Under the pieces are notes generated by a model. It made no database searches and was not told the origin of the DNA. It saw only the letters and a list, made by a program, of their open reading frames with translations. DNA of 64,000 bases, taken from assembly GCF_018688355.1 (NCBI RefSeq), contig NZ_CP061317.1, positions 938,091-1,002,090 on the forward strand, written 5' to 3'. The stretch is from Polynucleobacter sp. AP-Elch-400A-B2 (lineage in GTDB: Bacteria; Pseudomonadota; Gammaproteobacteria; Burkholderiales; Burkholderiaceae). Shown here piece after piece: positions 42,863 through 51,284 of this stretch. A program made the translations under genes and the position numbers. Within the stretch, counting starts at the first letter, position 1. Every line of letters starts with the position of its first letter.

Positions 42863-43381
42863 TTAGGCAATCAAGACTGTCTTATTGGCGATTCCATGTT
42901 GGGTCAGGACATCGCCACCATGTAAACCAGCAATTTCTAAAAACGTGAGAGCGCCAGCAACGTTAAAGCCAGCCTTTTTGAGTAATTTACTTGCTGCGAC
43001 TATGGTGCCACCGGTAGCCAGCACGTCGTCAATAATCAACACCCGAGAGCCGGACGGTAAAGTAGATTCCTGAATTTCCAGAGAATCTGAGCCGTACTCC
43101 AAGCCATAGGATTCTCGATGGCTAGCTAATGGCAGCTTATTGGGTTTCCGGGCTAAAGCGAGGCCTTTATGGGCTTTAAAGGCGAGGGCGGTGCCAAAGA
43201 TAAAGCCACGTGATTCAATACCTAAAATATGGCTGTAATCAAACTGCTGTGCAAGTTCCTCTAGTTGTAGCGTAGCCTCCTTAAAGGCACTCGGATTAGC
43301 CAATAAAGGCGAGATATCCCGAAAAAGGATTCCTGGCTTAGGAAAGTCGGGGACTCCGGGTAGATAATCTAATAAATTCAT
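42863..43381 (-). CDS. apt: Adenine phosphoribosyltransferase
   Basis: Salvages adenine to AMP with PRPP. 172 residues: LPGVPDFPKPGILFRDISPL N-terminus, GIESRGFIFGTALA, and the PRPP loop VLIIDDVLATGGTIVAA. ATG 43381 is chosen; 43402 would overlap the opposite gene. Only 11 bases separate its start from that of the nucleosidase-like gene, which could supply its adenine. Confidence 0.95.
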   Translation of the reverse strand: MNLLDYLPGVPDFPKPGILFRDISPLLANPSAFKEATLQLEELAQQFDYSHILGIESRGFIFGTALAFKAHKGLALARKPNKLPLASHRESYGLEYGSDSLEIQESTLPSGSRVLIIDDVLATGGTIVAASKLLKKAGFNVAGALTFLEIAGLHGGDVLTQHGIANKTVLIA

Positions 43382-43392
43382 TATTGGCTGAT

Positions 43393-43956
43393 ATGAAAAC
43401 ACAATTGCTCATTATTACCGCATTAGAGTCAGAGCTGGATAAAAGCGCTTTACCGGCAGGTGTTGATATTGTGTATTCTGGAGTTGGCAAAATCAATGCA
43501 ACCGCTGCCAGTATTCAGGCTATACATCAATATCAACCAAAGAGGATAGTGAACTTTGGTACCGTCGGAAAAATTAACTCTGCTCTACAAGGCTTATTAG
43601 AAATCGGTAAAGTAATGCAGCGCGACATGATGGCAGTTCCCTTAGCACCTAGAGGCCAAACCCCTTTTTGCCCTAAACCATCCCACTATCTCTCTCTAGG
43701 TGGTGAGCATACTTGCGGCACTGGAGATAGCTTTGTGACAGCGCACGATCCTTGGTTAATCTCGCAGGAGATTGATGTAGTGGATATGGAGTTATTTGCG
43801 ATTGCTAGTATTGCTTATCAATCAAATATTCCATGGCAATCATTTAAGTATGTGACTGATGATGCTAACGCTGACTCAGGCAACGAATGGACTCATCGCG
43901 TTAACCATGGCCAAGAACTCTATCTAGAAAAGCTCAAAGAGCTTTTAAGTGCTTAA
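43393..43956 (+). CDS. MTA/SAH nucleosidase-like protein
   Basis: 187 residues of the nucleoside phosphorylase superfamily, shorter than the usual MTAN (about 230). LLIITALESELD, YSGVGKINATAAS, VNFGTVGKI and VVDMELFAIASIA are visible, with the substrate-binding ME pair and a following TDDAN acid. In this family, MTA or SAH is split to give adenine. Divergence from apt supports an adenine-salvage link. Could also be a purine phosphorylase relative. Confidence 0.82.
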   Translation: MKTQLLIITALESELDKSALPAGVDIVYSGVGKINATAASIQAIHQYQPKRIVNFGTVGKINSALQGLLEIGKVMQRDMMAVPLAPRGQTPFCPKPSHYLSLGGEHTCGTGDSFVTAHDPWLISQEIDVVDMELFAIASIAYQSNIPWQSFKYVTDDANADSGNEWTHRVNHGQELYLEKLKELLSA

Positions 43957-43980
43957 GACGCACCCAACATAATTCCCCAA

Positions 43981-43992
43981 TTGCTTAAGCAA
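43981..43992. repeat. Palindrome touching the fadD-like start codon
   Basis: TTGCTTAAGCAA is a perfect 12-base palindrome ending directly before ATG 43993. There is no SD there, so it occupies the ribosome-binding position. It may be an operator, an RNA stem, or chance. Confidence 0.5.
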
Positions 43993-45660
43993 ATGAACAC
44001 TCAAAAACCTTGGCTTAAAAACTATCTCGAGGGCGTTCCTCATGAGATTGATTTAGCGGGCCATTCATCTATCGCTGATTTAATAGAACAATCTTTTAAT
44101 CATTATCCCAATCGCATAGTGATGGAGTCGATGGGGCATACCATCAGCTATCGTCAACTCGATATTCTTTCTAAGGACTTCGCCGCGTATTTACAAACAT
44201 TGGGGCTTGAAGCGGGATCGCGTATTGCCGTCATGTTCCCGAATGTGCCGCAATACTTCATTGCAATGCTAGGGACTCTTCGTGCAGGCTTTGTCGTAGT
44301 CAATATCAATCCACTCTATACGGCTCGTGAGCTAGAGCATCAGCTACAAGATAGTGGTGCGTCGGTCTTGGTAATGCTAGAAAACTTTGCTCACGTGTAT
44401 CAGGAGATTGCCAATCAAGGGCTTGTAAAGAAAGTGATCATAAGTAGCATAGGTGAGAGCTTAGGCCCGAAGGGCGTCATCATCAATTTGATTGCTCGCC
44501 ATATTAAAAAGCTGATTCCGTATTGGAACTTTCCTTGCGTCAAATTGAACCAAGCTTTCAAAATTGGCTCTGGCCATGGCTTTACTAAACCCAATCTATG
44601 GCTGGATGACATTGCTTTTTTGCAATACACCGGCGGTACTACGGGGGTTTCTAAAGGCGCAGTTTTATTACATCGCAACATCCTGGCTAATATTATTCAG
44701 ATCGAATCTTGGCTTGAGCCTGCTTTAAAAAATCGTCAGCAGCAGTTAGTTTTTTTATGTGCGCTACCCATGACACATATCTTTGCTCTCACTGCCTGCG
44801 GTTTCCTTGGAATGCGTAAGGGTGCCAAATTATTATTAGTCGCTAATCCCCGTGATATCACGGGCTTTATAAAGTTGTTGATGAACCACCCTGATATCAA
44901 TATTTTTCCAGGCGTCAATACGCTATTTCATGCACTGATACATCGCCCAGAATTCAAACATGTGCGCTTACCTAATCTTTTGGTCACCATCGGCGGTGGT
45001 ATGGCAGTTCTACAGAAGACAGCTGAACTTTGGCAGAAAATGATGGGGGTACCGATTGCGCAAGGATATGGACTGTCGGAAACTTCCCCAGTAGTTTGTG
45101 TGAACACGCCATTTGTAAAAGAATTTACGGGATCCATTGGCATGCCAGTGCCAAGCACAGATGTATTGATACTCGATGATGACGGAGTAGAAGTTCCATT
45201 CGGCATGCCTGGAGAGATCTGTATCAAGGGCCCACAGGTGATGGCGGGCTACTGGAATAGACCTGAAGAGACTGAGCAATCCATGACTGCAGAGGGATAT
45301 TTTAAGTCTGGCGACATCGGCATCATGAGTCCCGATGGCTTTGTCCAGATTGTGGATCGTAAGAAGGACATGATCGTCGTTGCTGGCTATAAAGTATTCC
45401 CTAATGAAATCGAGGAAGTGATTTCTCAAATGCCTGGCGTAAGAGAATGTGCTGTGATTGGATTAACGCACCGTAAGCTCGGTGAGATCGTCAAGGCTTA
45501 TATCGTCAAGGATAAGCCTGAATTAACTGAGGCTGAAGTCATTCAGTATTGCAAAGAGCAAATGACCAGTTACAAACGCCCTAGAAAGATTGCTTTTATT
45601 GAGGAAATGCCCAAGTCTAATGTGGGCAAAATCTTGCGCCGTCATCTACGCGACTTATAA
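43993..45660 (+). CDS. fadD: Long-chain fatty-acid-CoA ligase
   Basis: 555-residue acyl-CoA synthetase: LQYTGGTTGVSKGAVL (P-loop), YGLSETSPVVCVN, DRKKDMIVVAGYKVFPNEIE (hinge) and PKSNVGKILRRHLR (catalytic Lys). The N-terminus WLKNYLEGVPHEID is the FadD type, distinct from the ligase at 36.8 kb. It activates exogenous fatty acids at the inner membrane. The start at TTG 43981 is excluded in favour of ATG 43993. Confidence 0.92.
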   Translation: MNTQKPWLKNYLEGVPHEIDLAGHSSIADLIEQSFNHYPNRIVMESMGHTISYRQLDILSKDFAAYLQTLGLEAGSRIAVMFPNVPQYFIAMLGTLRAGFVVVNINPLYTARELEHQLQDSGASVLVMLENFAHVYQEIANQGLVKKVIISSIGESLGPKGVIINLIARHIKKLIPYWNFPCVKLNQAFKIGSGHGFTKPNLWLDDIAFLQYTGGTTGVSKGAVLLHRNILANIIQIESWLEPALKNRQQQLVFLCALPMTHIFALTACGFLGMRKGAKLLLVANPRDITGFIKLLMNHPDINIFPGVNTLFHALIHRPEFKHVRLPNLLVTIGGGMAVLQKTAELWQKMMGVPIAQGYGLSETSPVVCVNTPFVKEFTGSIGMPVPSTDVLILDDDGVEVPFGMPGEICIKGPQVMAGYWNRPEETEQSMTAEGYFKSGDIGIMSPDGFVQIVDRKKDMIVVAGYKVFPNEIEEVISQMPGVRECAVIGLTHRKLGEIVKAYIVKDKPELTEAEVIQYCKEQMTSYKRPRKIAFIEEMPKSNVGKILRRHLRDL

Positions 45661-45679
45661 ATAAACAAAAAAACAAAAA

Positions 45680-46588
45680 CTATAGGCCACCGCCGAAGCG
45701 GTATTGCCAAGTAATCCCATATAAGTCATAGCTGTTATTAGTCCTCGAGTATGCCCCCGTGCTAGCCGATAGCCGAATCGAATTATTCTTATCTACCGGG
45801 TAGGACATCGTTGTTCCAAAGCGCCAATTCTCTTGATTACCGCTAATCGGGTTGCCATTAAGGTAAGACTGTCCGCCAGTAAAGTAGGTGGCATCTACTG
45901 AGATCCACGCGGTATTCTGAAAGTAATAAATGCCGTGTGTTTGTGTTGAGTAAACCGGGTTCTGAGATAGTGAGTTACCACCCATGAAATTGGTATTACT
46001 GGTGTAAAAAATACCAGCGCCAGCGAGCTCAAATCGCCAAGGACCAAGTGCTTTAGAGACTCCTAGACCTGGCTGAATAAACCAGCGATTTGCGCCCACA
46101 TTAATGAGTTGATTGTCGTTGTACTTGCCCCATGGCACTGATGCTGCAAGACTGACACCAACAATGAGATCTTGCTGATAACTCTTAAATTGATCTAGCG
46201 TTAATGCTGGAGCGCCATAAAGGTTAACTGCTGCTTTGATGAGTGGATCTGATAGCCCCTCAGTACTAGCATTAACTGTTCTCCCGCCAATACTGCTCGA
46301 CCCAGTGAGTTGGCCATAAGGAAGCACTAAAGTGAGCTTGCCGGATTGGCCTCCTGCATCAAAGATATGAGTAAGACCCATGACTTCGCTAGTCAGGGTG
46401 TAATTACCAGATTTAGCTTGTGCAAACCCAGCGCTGATGAAGTTAATCCCAACGGGTGCATTGGAATAAGTACGCGCCTCGATTTCTTGAGCATAAGATA
46501 GGGCGGGCAGTGAGGTACCCAAAATAAGCAATAGCAAAGCGCCTATTGCAAAAGCCCGACCTTGAAAAATGGAGTGCAACTTAATCAT
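45680..46588 (-). CDS. Outer-membrane channel, phenol-degradation MetA-pathway family
   Basis: About 302 residues with a signal peptide (FAIGALLLLILGTSLPALSYA) and then alternating beta strands with Gly, Asn and aromatic girdles, ending in an aromatic-containing C-terminal strand (YGITWQYRFGGGL). It resembles the COG4313 transporter family found near aromatic-compound genes. The substrate is unknown. ATG 46588 is preferred to 46606. Confidence 0.75.
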   Translation of the reverse strand: MIKLHSIFQGRAFAIGALLLLILGTSLPALSYAQEIEARTYSNAPVGINFISAGFAQAKSGNYTLTSEVMGLTHIFDAGGQSGKLTLVLPYGQLTGSSSIGGRTVNASTEGLSDPLIKAAVNLYGAPALTLDQFKSYQQDLIVGVSLAASVPWGKYNDNQLINVGANRWFIQPGLGVSKALGPWRFELAGAGIFYTSNTNFMGGNSLSQNPVYSTQTHGIYYFQNTAWISVDATYFTGGQSYLNGNPISGNQENWRFGTTMSYPVDKNNSIRLSASTGAYSRTNNSYDLYGITWQYRFGGGL

Positions 46589-46612
46589 TCGAGCTATATG
46601 ACTCAAGTTAGA

Positions 46613-47149
46613 TTAATTAAGTTTTGATTTGTCACCAAACAAAATCTTGAGGGTAGCGTTGCCGCCAAGCATGATGGTCATCCCCGTTAAGAGTAAATAA
46701 GGCCACACAATTAACCAGTACACAATCGACATGGCTACTACGCGCAAGGGATTGGATTGTCCAAAATCAGTCATAGAGATCAAAAACGGTTTTCCATGAA
46801 TTAAGCCATGCACTCCGGCTTCTAAGTAATTTAAGGCTAAAACAACCAGAAGATAAAAGAGAGACTCCAAGAAGAGTGAGCCAACAATCCCATGCTGTTT
46901 ATTGACTTTAATTGGATATGCAGCCTGAGCGATCAACATAAATTTGGCACAGATTGCTGCTTTGAACAATGCAAAGCCAAAGATGGATAAAGGAATTGGT
47001 CTCTCATCCAATGATGTTGCTGCTAAAAAGGCAAGAGTACAAAACCAAGATCCGAAGTAAATGGTTAATTGCAATGCTTTGATAAATGCTTCTTTGGCTT
47101 TTTCTTTAAAACCATGAGCAGGGGCTGAGTTGGGTGTCGAGGTGCTCAT
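46613..47149 (-). CDS. Integral membrane protein of unknown function
   Basis: 178 residues with a hydrophilic N-terminus and about four membrane helices (near 28-45, 55-78, 86-112 and 133-160). I do not recognise a family. It lies 22 bases downstream of trhP on the same strand and 24 before the channel gene, so it may share their transcript. The frame is open into trhP, but ATG 47149 is the first start that does not overlap. Confidence 0.7.
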   Translation of the reverse strand: MSTSTPNSAPAHGFKEKAKEAFIKALQLTIYFGSWFCTLAFLAATSLDERPIPLSIFGFALFKAAICAKFMLIAQAAYPIKVNKQHGIVGSLFLESLFYLLVVLALNYLEAGVHGLIHGKPFLISMTDFGQSNPLRVVAMSIVYWLIVWPYLLLTGMTIMLGGNATLKILFGDKSKLN

Positions 47150-47171
47150 AAAAACTTTCTGAAGAACTGCA

Positions 47172-48470
47172 TTAGCAGTTGCTGCAAGAGCTAGCCTCAA
47201 CTGGCGCTGGTTCTTGGGTGTAGCGCGCGATAAATGCATGCTGACTCTTGAGCGGCAATTTAATCCACACAAAGTGACCTGAGCCAGGAGCAACATCAAT
47301 TGGCTCATTTTTGAGATTCCACATGGCATCCAATGCCATATCTTGATTGCCCTCGGGTTCAATGATTTCTAACTTATCGCCAATCGAGAAACGATTCTTT
47401 ACATCTACCTTGACGCGACCTGAGGCCTCATCAATCTCTAAGGTCTCGCCAACATACAGACTTCTACCCGAGAGGGAGTGGCCGCGCATATAGAGTTGAT
47501 ATTCTTTATCGTGGTGACGCTCATAGAAGCCGTCGGTATAGCCACGATTTGCAAGACCTTCTAGATTGCCAATCAGGGACATATTCATGGGACGACCCGC
47601 TACCGCATCATCAATCGCAGTGCGATAGGATTGGCAGGTGCGAGAAACATAATAGGGCGACTTAGTGCGACCTTCAATCTTGAATGAATCCACACCCATC
47701 TTGGTTAAGCGTTCAATATGCTCAATGGCACGTAAATCCTTGGAGTTCATGATGTAAGTACCATGCTCATCTTCTTCCATAGGCATTAAATCATCTGGAC
47801 GTCGCGCTTCCTGCAGAAGAACTACATCACCGCTAGTATTTTGTTGGCCAGGCTTGACCTTGTAATCCCAACGACAGGCATTAGTACAGGCGCCTTGGTT
47901 AGAGTCACGATGGGACATGTAGCCAGATAGTAGGCAGCGACCGGAGTAGGCAATACACAAAGCGCCATGTACGAATACTTCTAATTCCATTTCTGGGCAG
48001 TCTTGACGAACTTCTTCAATCTCATCAAAAGAAAGCTCGCGCGACAAAATCACTCGACTGATGCCTACAGAGCGCCAGAATTTTGCAGAAGCGCCATTGA
48101 CCGTATTGGCTTGCACCGATAAATGAATCGGCATATCTGGCCATGCTTCTCTGGCCATCATGATGAGGCCGGGATCTGACATGATCATGGCATCAGGCTT
48201 TAAGGCAACCACAGGATCCATATCTTTAATATAAGTACGTGTCTTACCACCATGGGGCAGTAGATTGGACACAAGGTAAAACTTCTTACCCAAAGCATGG
48301 GCAGTATCAATACCTTCTTTGAGCGTCTCCATTTTTCCGAAGTCGTTATTACGTACTCGCAGGGAATAACGTGGCTGTCCGGCATAAATAGCATCGGCAC
48401 CAAAGTCAAAGGCAGTACGCAGCATGGAAAGGCTGCCGGCAGGGGCGAGAAGTTCTGGAATCTTGGTCAT
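47172..48470 (-). CDS. trhP: U32 peptidase-family tRNA hydroxylation protein TrhP (YegQ)
   Basis: 432 residues. ELLAPAGSLSMLRTAFDFGA and QPRYSLRVRNNDF start it; the U32 signature EVFVHGALCIAYSGRC and the four-cysteine cluster around GRCLLSG, GACTNACRWDY are intact. E. coli TrhP (YegQ) hydroxylates U34 of several tRNAs using prephenate. The C-terminal SSCSNC tail adds two cysteines. Confidence 0.9.
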   Translation of the reverse strand: MTKIPELLAPAGSLSMLRTAFDFGADAIYAGQPRYSLRVRNNDFGKMETLKEGIDTAHALGKKFYLVSNLLPHGGKTRTYIKDMDPVVALKPDAMIMSDPGLIMMAREAWPDMPIHLSVQANTVNGASAKFWRSVGISRVILSRELSFDEIEEVRQDCPEMELEVFVHGALCIAYSGRCLLSGYMSHRDSNQGACTNACRWDYKVKPGQQNTSGDVVLLQEARRPDDLMPMEEDEHGTYIMNSKDLRAIEHIERLTKMGVDSFKIEGRTKSPYYVSRTCQSYRTAIDDAVAGRPMNMSLIGNLEGLANRGYTDGFYERHHDKEYQLYMRGHSLSGRSLYVGETLEIDEASGRVKVDVKNRFSIGDKLEIIEPEGNQDMALDAMWNLKNEPIDVAPGSGHFVWIKLPLKSQHAFIARYTQEPAPVEASSCSNC

Positions 48471-48507
48471 AGCGGTATTTTAAGGTCTACTGAGATCTCT
48501 AGCCCAA

Positions 48508-49377
48508 TTACTCATCCGCTATAGAGTTGCGCAGTATTCCAATGGATTCAATTTCAATTTCACAAATATCCCCTGGTTTCATAAAAACAGGGGGTGTCCT
48601 TGCATAGCCAACGCCAGCGGGGGTGCCGGTAATGACCAGATCACCCGGCTCCAGCGTCATGCACTCGGTTATCAGCGCAATGGTCTCTGCCACGTTCCAT
48701 AAAAAGTCTTTGGTATTGGCGTTTTGCATCACTTGACCATTTAAGCGCGACTGAATTCTCAAGCCATCGCAGCCAAGGGGGAGCTCGTCTGGTGTCACTA
48801 GCCATGGCCCAAAAGCACCAGTTTGATCAAAGTTTTTACCAATAGTCCATTGAGTCGTTTTGCGTTGGTAATCTCGAAGACTGCCATCATTAAAAATGCT
48901 GTATCCCGCAACACACTCCAAAGCATTATCCAATGTCAGATGGCGCGCCTTTTTACCAACTACAAAGGCGAGCTCCGCTTCGTAATCTAACTTATCAGAA
49001 ACCCGAGGACGAATGATGGGGCTCAAGTGGGCTGTTAATGAGCTGGGGCCACGCATAAAAAAACTGGGGTATTCAGGTCTGGCATTACCACCCTCTTTTG
49101 CATGATCAGCATAGTTCAGACCCATGCAGATAATTTTTCCAGGCTTCTCTATTGGGGATCTAAAAGTGATGGCGTCTATCTCTCCTTTAATTGCCTTGGA
49201 ATTTTGGAGCGCTGCTGCAGCACGATTTAAAGCTTCTGGCGATTCAATAATTGCTTGCAAGCTATTGGGTATCAAAGGATCTGTGGCAGATAGATTAATG
49301 AATGTATTTGAACTCCCTGTTAAGAGAGCGCCCACGCCGTCCTGGCCACTTGAATCTCGATAGCTAAATAGTCTCAT
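48508..49377 (-). CDS. Fumarylacetoacetate hydrolase family protein
   Basis: 289 residues. CMGLNYADHAKEGG, LDYEAELAFVVGKKAR (metal-binding acids), GYSIFNDGSLRDYQRKT and GDLVITGTPAGVGYARTPP place it in the FAH superfamily (acylpyruvase, oxaloacetate decarboxylase or 2-hydroxyhepta-dienoate isomerase type). Members cleave or decarboxylate 2-oxo acids. It is divergent from the ThDP enzyme, which suggests a common oxo-acid pathway. Confidence 0.9.
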   Translation of the reverse strand: MRLFSYRDSSGQDGVGALLTGSSNTFINLSATDPLIPNSLQAIIESPEALNRAAAALQNSKAIKGEIDAITFRSPIEKPGKIICMGLNYADHAKEGGNARPEYPSFFMRGPSSLTAHLSPIIRPRVSDKLDYEAELAFVVGKKARHLTLDNALECVAGYSIFNDGSLRDYQRKTTQWTIGKNFDQTGAFGPWLVTPDELPLGCDGLRIQSRLNGQVMQNANTKDFLWNVAETIALITECMTLEPGDLVITGTPAGVGYARTPPVFMKPGDICEIEIESIGILRNSIADE

Positions 49378-49515
49378 TGCAAAGCCTCCAATTACATTGG
49401 TTTATTGGTTGTTAGTGATGGCAGTATAGGGCAGTCCAAGAGACTGATAAGCCTCCTAAACCAGCCGTCCAATTGGCTTCATTACTGGATAAAGTGTGAT
49501 AACTTGCTACTACTC

Positions 49516-49527
49516 GTTATATATAAC
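49516..49527. repeat. Palindrome upstream of the ThDP enzyme
   Basis: GTTATATATAAC, 12 perfect bases, in the 178-base gap between the divergent FAH-family and ThDP-enzyme genes. The gap also holds CCAAT/ATTGG arms at about 49387-49399. These are candidate sites for a shared regulator, which is not encoded nearby. Confidence 0.45.
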
Positions 49528-49555
49528 CAAAATCCTTAGAAAGCCTATCAATATC

Positions 49556-51211
49556 ATGGAGACCCCAAGTAAAGTGCTAAATGGTGGCCAAATTCTCGCC
49601 AATGCGTTGGCAAGACAGGTTGTCGATATTGCCTTTGGCGTTCCTGGCGAAAGCTTTCTGCCTTTATTGAATGGCTTGCTTGATCACCCTGAGTTTCGAT
49701 TCATCACCTGTCGACAAGAGGGGGGCGCTGCTTATATGGCAGAGGCCTATGCAAAACTAACGGGTCGCCCCGGCGTCTTAATGGTGACTCGTGGGCCCGG
49801 CGCCTCGAATGCCATGATTGGAATGCACACAGCCTATCAAGACTCAACACCAATGGTTTTATTGGTCGGACAAGTTGGGACTGACATGGTTGAGCGTGAG
49901 GCCTTCCAAGAAATTGACTATCGCCGGATGTATTCCGAATGTGCAAAATGGGTTGGCAGCATCGATCGTGTCGATCGCATTGATGAATTTGTTTCTCATG
50001 CATTTCATGTGGCTCAGGCGGGTCGAAAAGGTCCGGTTGTATTAGCTTTGCCTGAAGACGTGTTGTACATGACTGGTCAAGAAAACCCTGTCAAAGCTGC
50101 CCATATCGTTCAGCCAGGCTTAGATCTCCACAGTTTTGATCAGGCAATGTCTGCTTTTACCTCCGCTAAAAAGCCTATGGTGATCGCAGGCGGTGGTAAT
50201 TGGAATAGCACTGCATGCGAAGCCTTACGTTCTTGGGCAAATGCGCAGGCCATCCCAGTTGCAAGCAGCTTTCGCTCTCAAGATGTCATCGATAATCTAG
50301 ATCCTGCATTTGCAGGTGACCTGGGTATTGGCGCTAATCCTACTTTGGTAAGGCGCATTCAAGAGGCAGATGTCTTGTTGGTCATTGGAGAGCGCCTCGG
50401 AGAGATGACAACTGCTGGATACAGCATATTGACTGTTCCTCAAGCGAAAGCAAAATTAATTCACGTGCTATCAGGCCCAGAAGAATTAGGCCGTGTATAT
50501 CGACCTGACTTTGCCTTAAATTGCAGCACAGAAAACTTCTGTTCAGCATTAACTAGGGTGAAGATGAATGCTCAGCATGATCGCAGCGCTATGAATCAGG
50601 CTCATGATGAATATCTCGCTTTCTCTAGCCCAGTGACTGTCAAAGGTGACCTGCAATTGGCATTCATCATGGACTCATTGCCAGATCTCATACCGCGCGA
50701 TGCAATTATTACTAATGGTGCTGGTAATTTTGCAACCTGGGTGCACCGTTTTTATCCCTATGGGAAATACAAAACCCAATTGGCGCCTGCAAATGGATCC
50801 ATGGGCTACGGTCTTCCTGCCGCAATTGCTGCCAAGATTGCTAGCCCAGAAAAAGTAGTTATCGCAGTGTGTGGTGACGGCGACTTTATGATGAACTGCC
50901 AAGAATTGGCTACAGCTGCTCGTTACGATGCTTATCCAATTGTTTTAGTAGTCAATAACAGCATGCTTGGCACTATCCGTATGCATCAGGAGAGAGAGTT
51001 TAAGTCTCGCGTGATTGCGACTGGTTTAACCAACCCCGATTTTGTGAAGTTTGCAGATAGTTTTGGAGTACCTGGTTTTAGAGTCAGCAAGACTGAGGAA
51101 TTTGCACCCGCATTTGCAAAAGCACTGGCTAGTAAAAAAGGTGCCTTGATTGAACTAGTCTTAGATCCAGAGGTAATTACTCCAACAAAACTTCTTTCTC
51201 AATTGGGGTAA
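49556..51211 (+). CDS. Thiamine-diphosphate enzyme (acetolactate synthase-like)
   Basis: 551 residues. GVPGESFLPLLNGL and CRQEGGAAYMAEAYAKLTG (catalytic Glu) form the N-terminal Pyr domain; the centre is the DHS-like domain; GDGDFMMNCQELATAAR with the later NN (VVNNSML) is the ThDP motif. It is not a standard IlvB set, as no small subunit follows. It may be a decarboxylase or ligase on a 2-oxo acid. ATG 49556 gives METPSKVLNGG; an earlier frame start at 49496 is unlikely. Confidence 0.88.
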   Translation: METPSKVLNGGQILANALARQVVDIAFGVPGESFLPLLNGLLDHPEFRFITCRQEGGAAYMAEAYAKLTGRPGVLMVTRGPGASNAMIGMHTAYQDSTPMVLLVGQVGTDMVEREAFQEIDYRRMYSECAKWVGSIDRVDRIDEFVSHAFHVAQAGRKGPVVLALPEDVLYMTGQENPVKAAHIVQPGLDLHSFDQAMSAFTSAKKPMVIAGGGNWNSTACEALRSWANAQAIPVASSFRSQDVIDNLDPAFAGDLGIGANPTLVRRIQEADVLLVIGERLGEMTTAGYSILTVPQAKAKLIHVLSGPEELGRVYRPDFALNCSTENFCSALTRVKMNAQHDRSAMNQAHDEYLAFSSPVTVKGDLQLAFIMDSLPDLIPRDAIITNGAGNFATWVHRFYPYGKYKTQLAPANGSMGYGLPAAIAAKIASPEKVVIAVCGDGDFMMNCQELATAARYDAYPIVLVVNNSMLGTIRMHQEREFKSRVIATGLTNPDFVKFADSFGVPGFRVSKTEEFAPAFAKALASKKGALIELVLDPEVITPTKLLSQLG

Positions 51212-51215
51212 TAAA

Positions 51216-51238
51216 AAAGAGGAGCTAGGCTCCTCTTT
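51216..51238 (+). terminator. Rho-independent terminator after the ThDP enzyme
   Basis: AAAGAGGAGC (51216-51225) pairs with GCTCCTCTTT (51229-51238) around TAG. The T-tail is short, but the A-rich and T-rich arms suit termination in both directions between convergent genes. Confidence 0.8.
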
Positions 51239-51261
51239 AACTAAGTAACTAAGTAACTAAG
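51238..51261. repeat. Three tandem copies of TAACTAAG
   Basis: An exact 8-base unit occurs three times in a row, then GCAAGCTAGCTAGC. It lies between the terminator and the third tctC gene. The unit may vary by strand slippage, with stop codons in several frames. Confidence 0.75.
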
Positions 51262-51284
51262 CAAGCTAGCTAGCTCTCTAAATC

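Noticed and set aside
43928..43946. AAAAGCTC/GAGCTTTT stem as terminator of the nucleosidase-like gene
   Set aside because: It lies inside the coding end and is followed by AAG, not a T-run.
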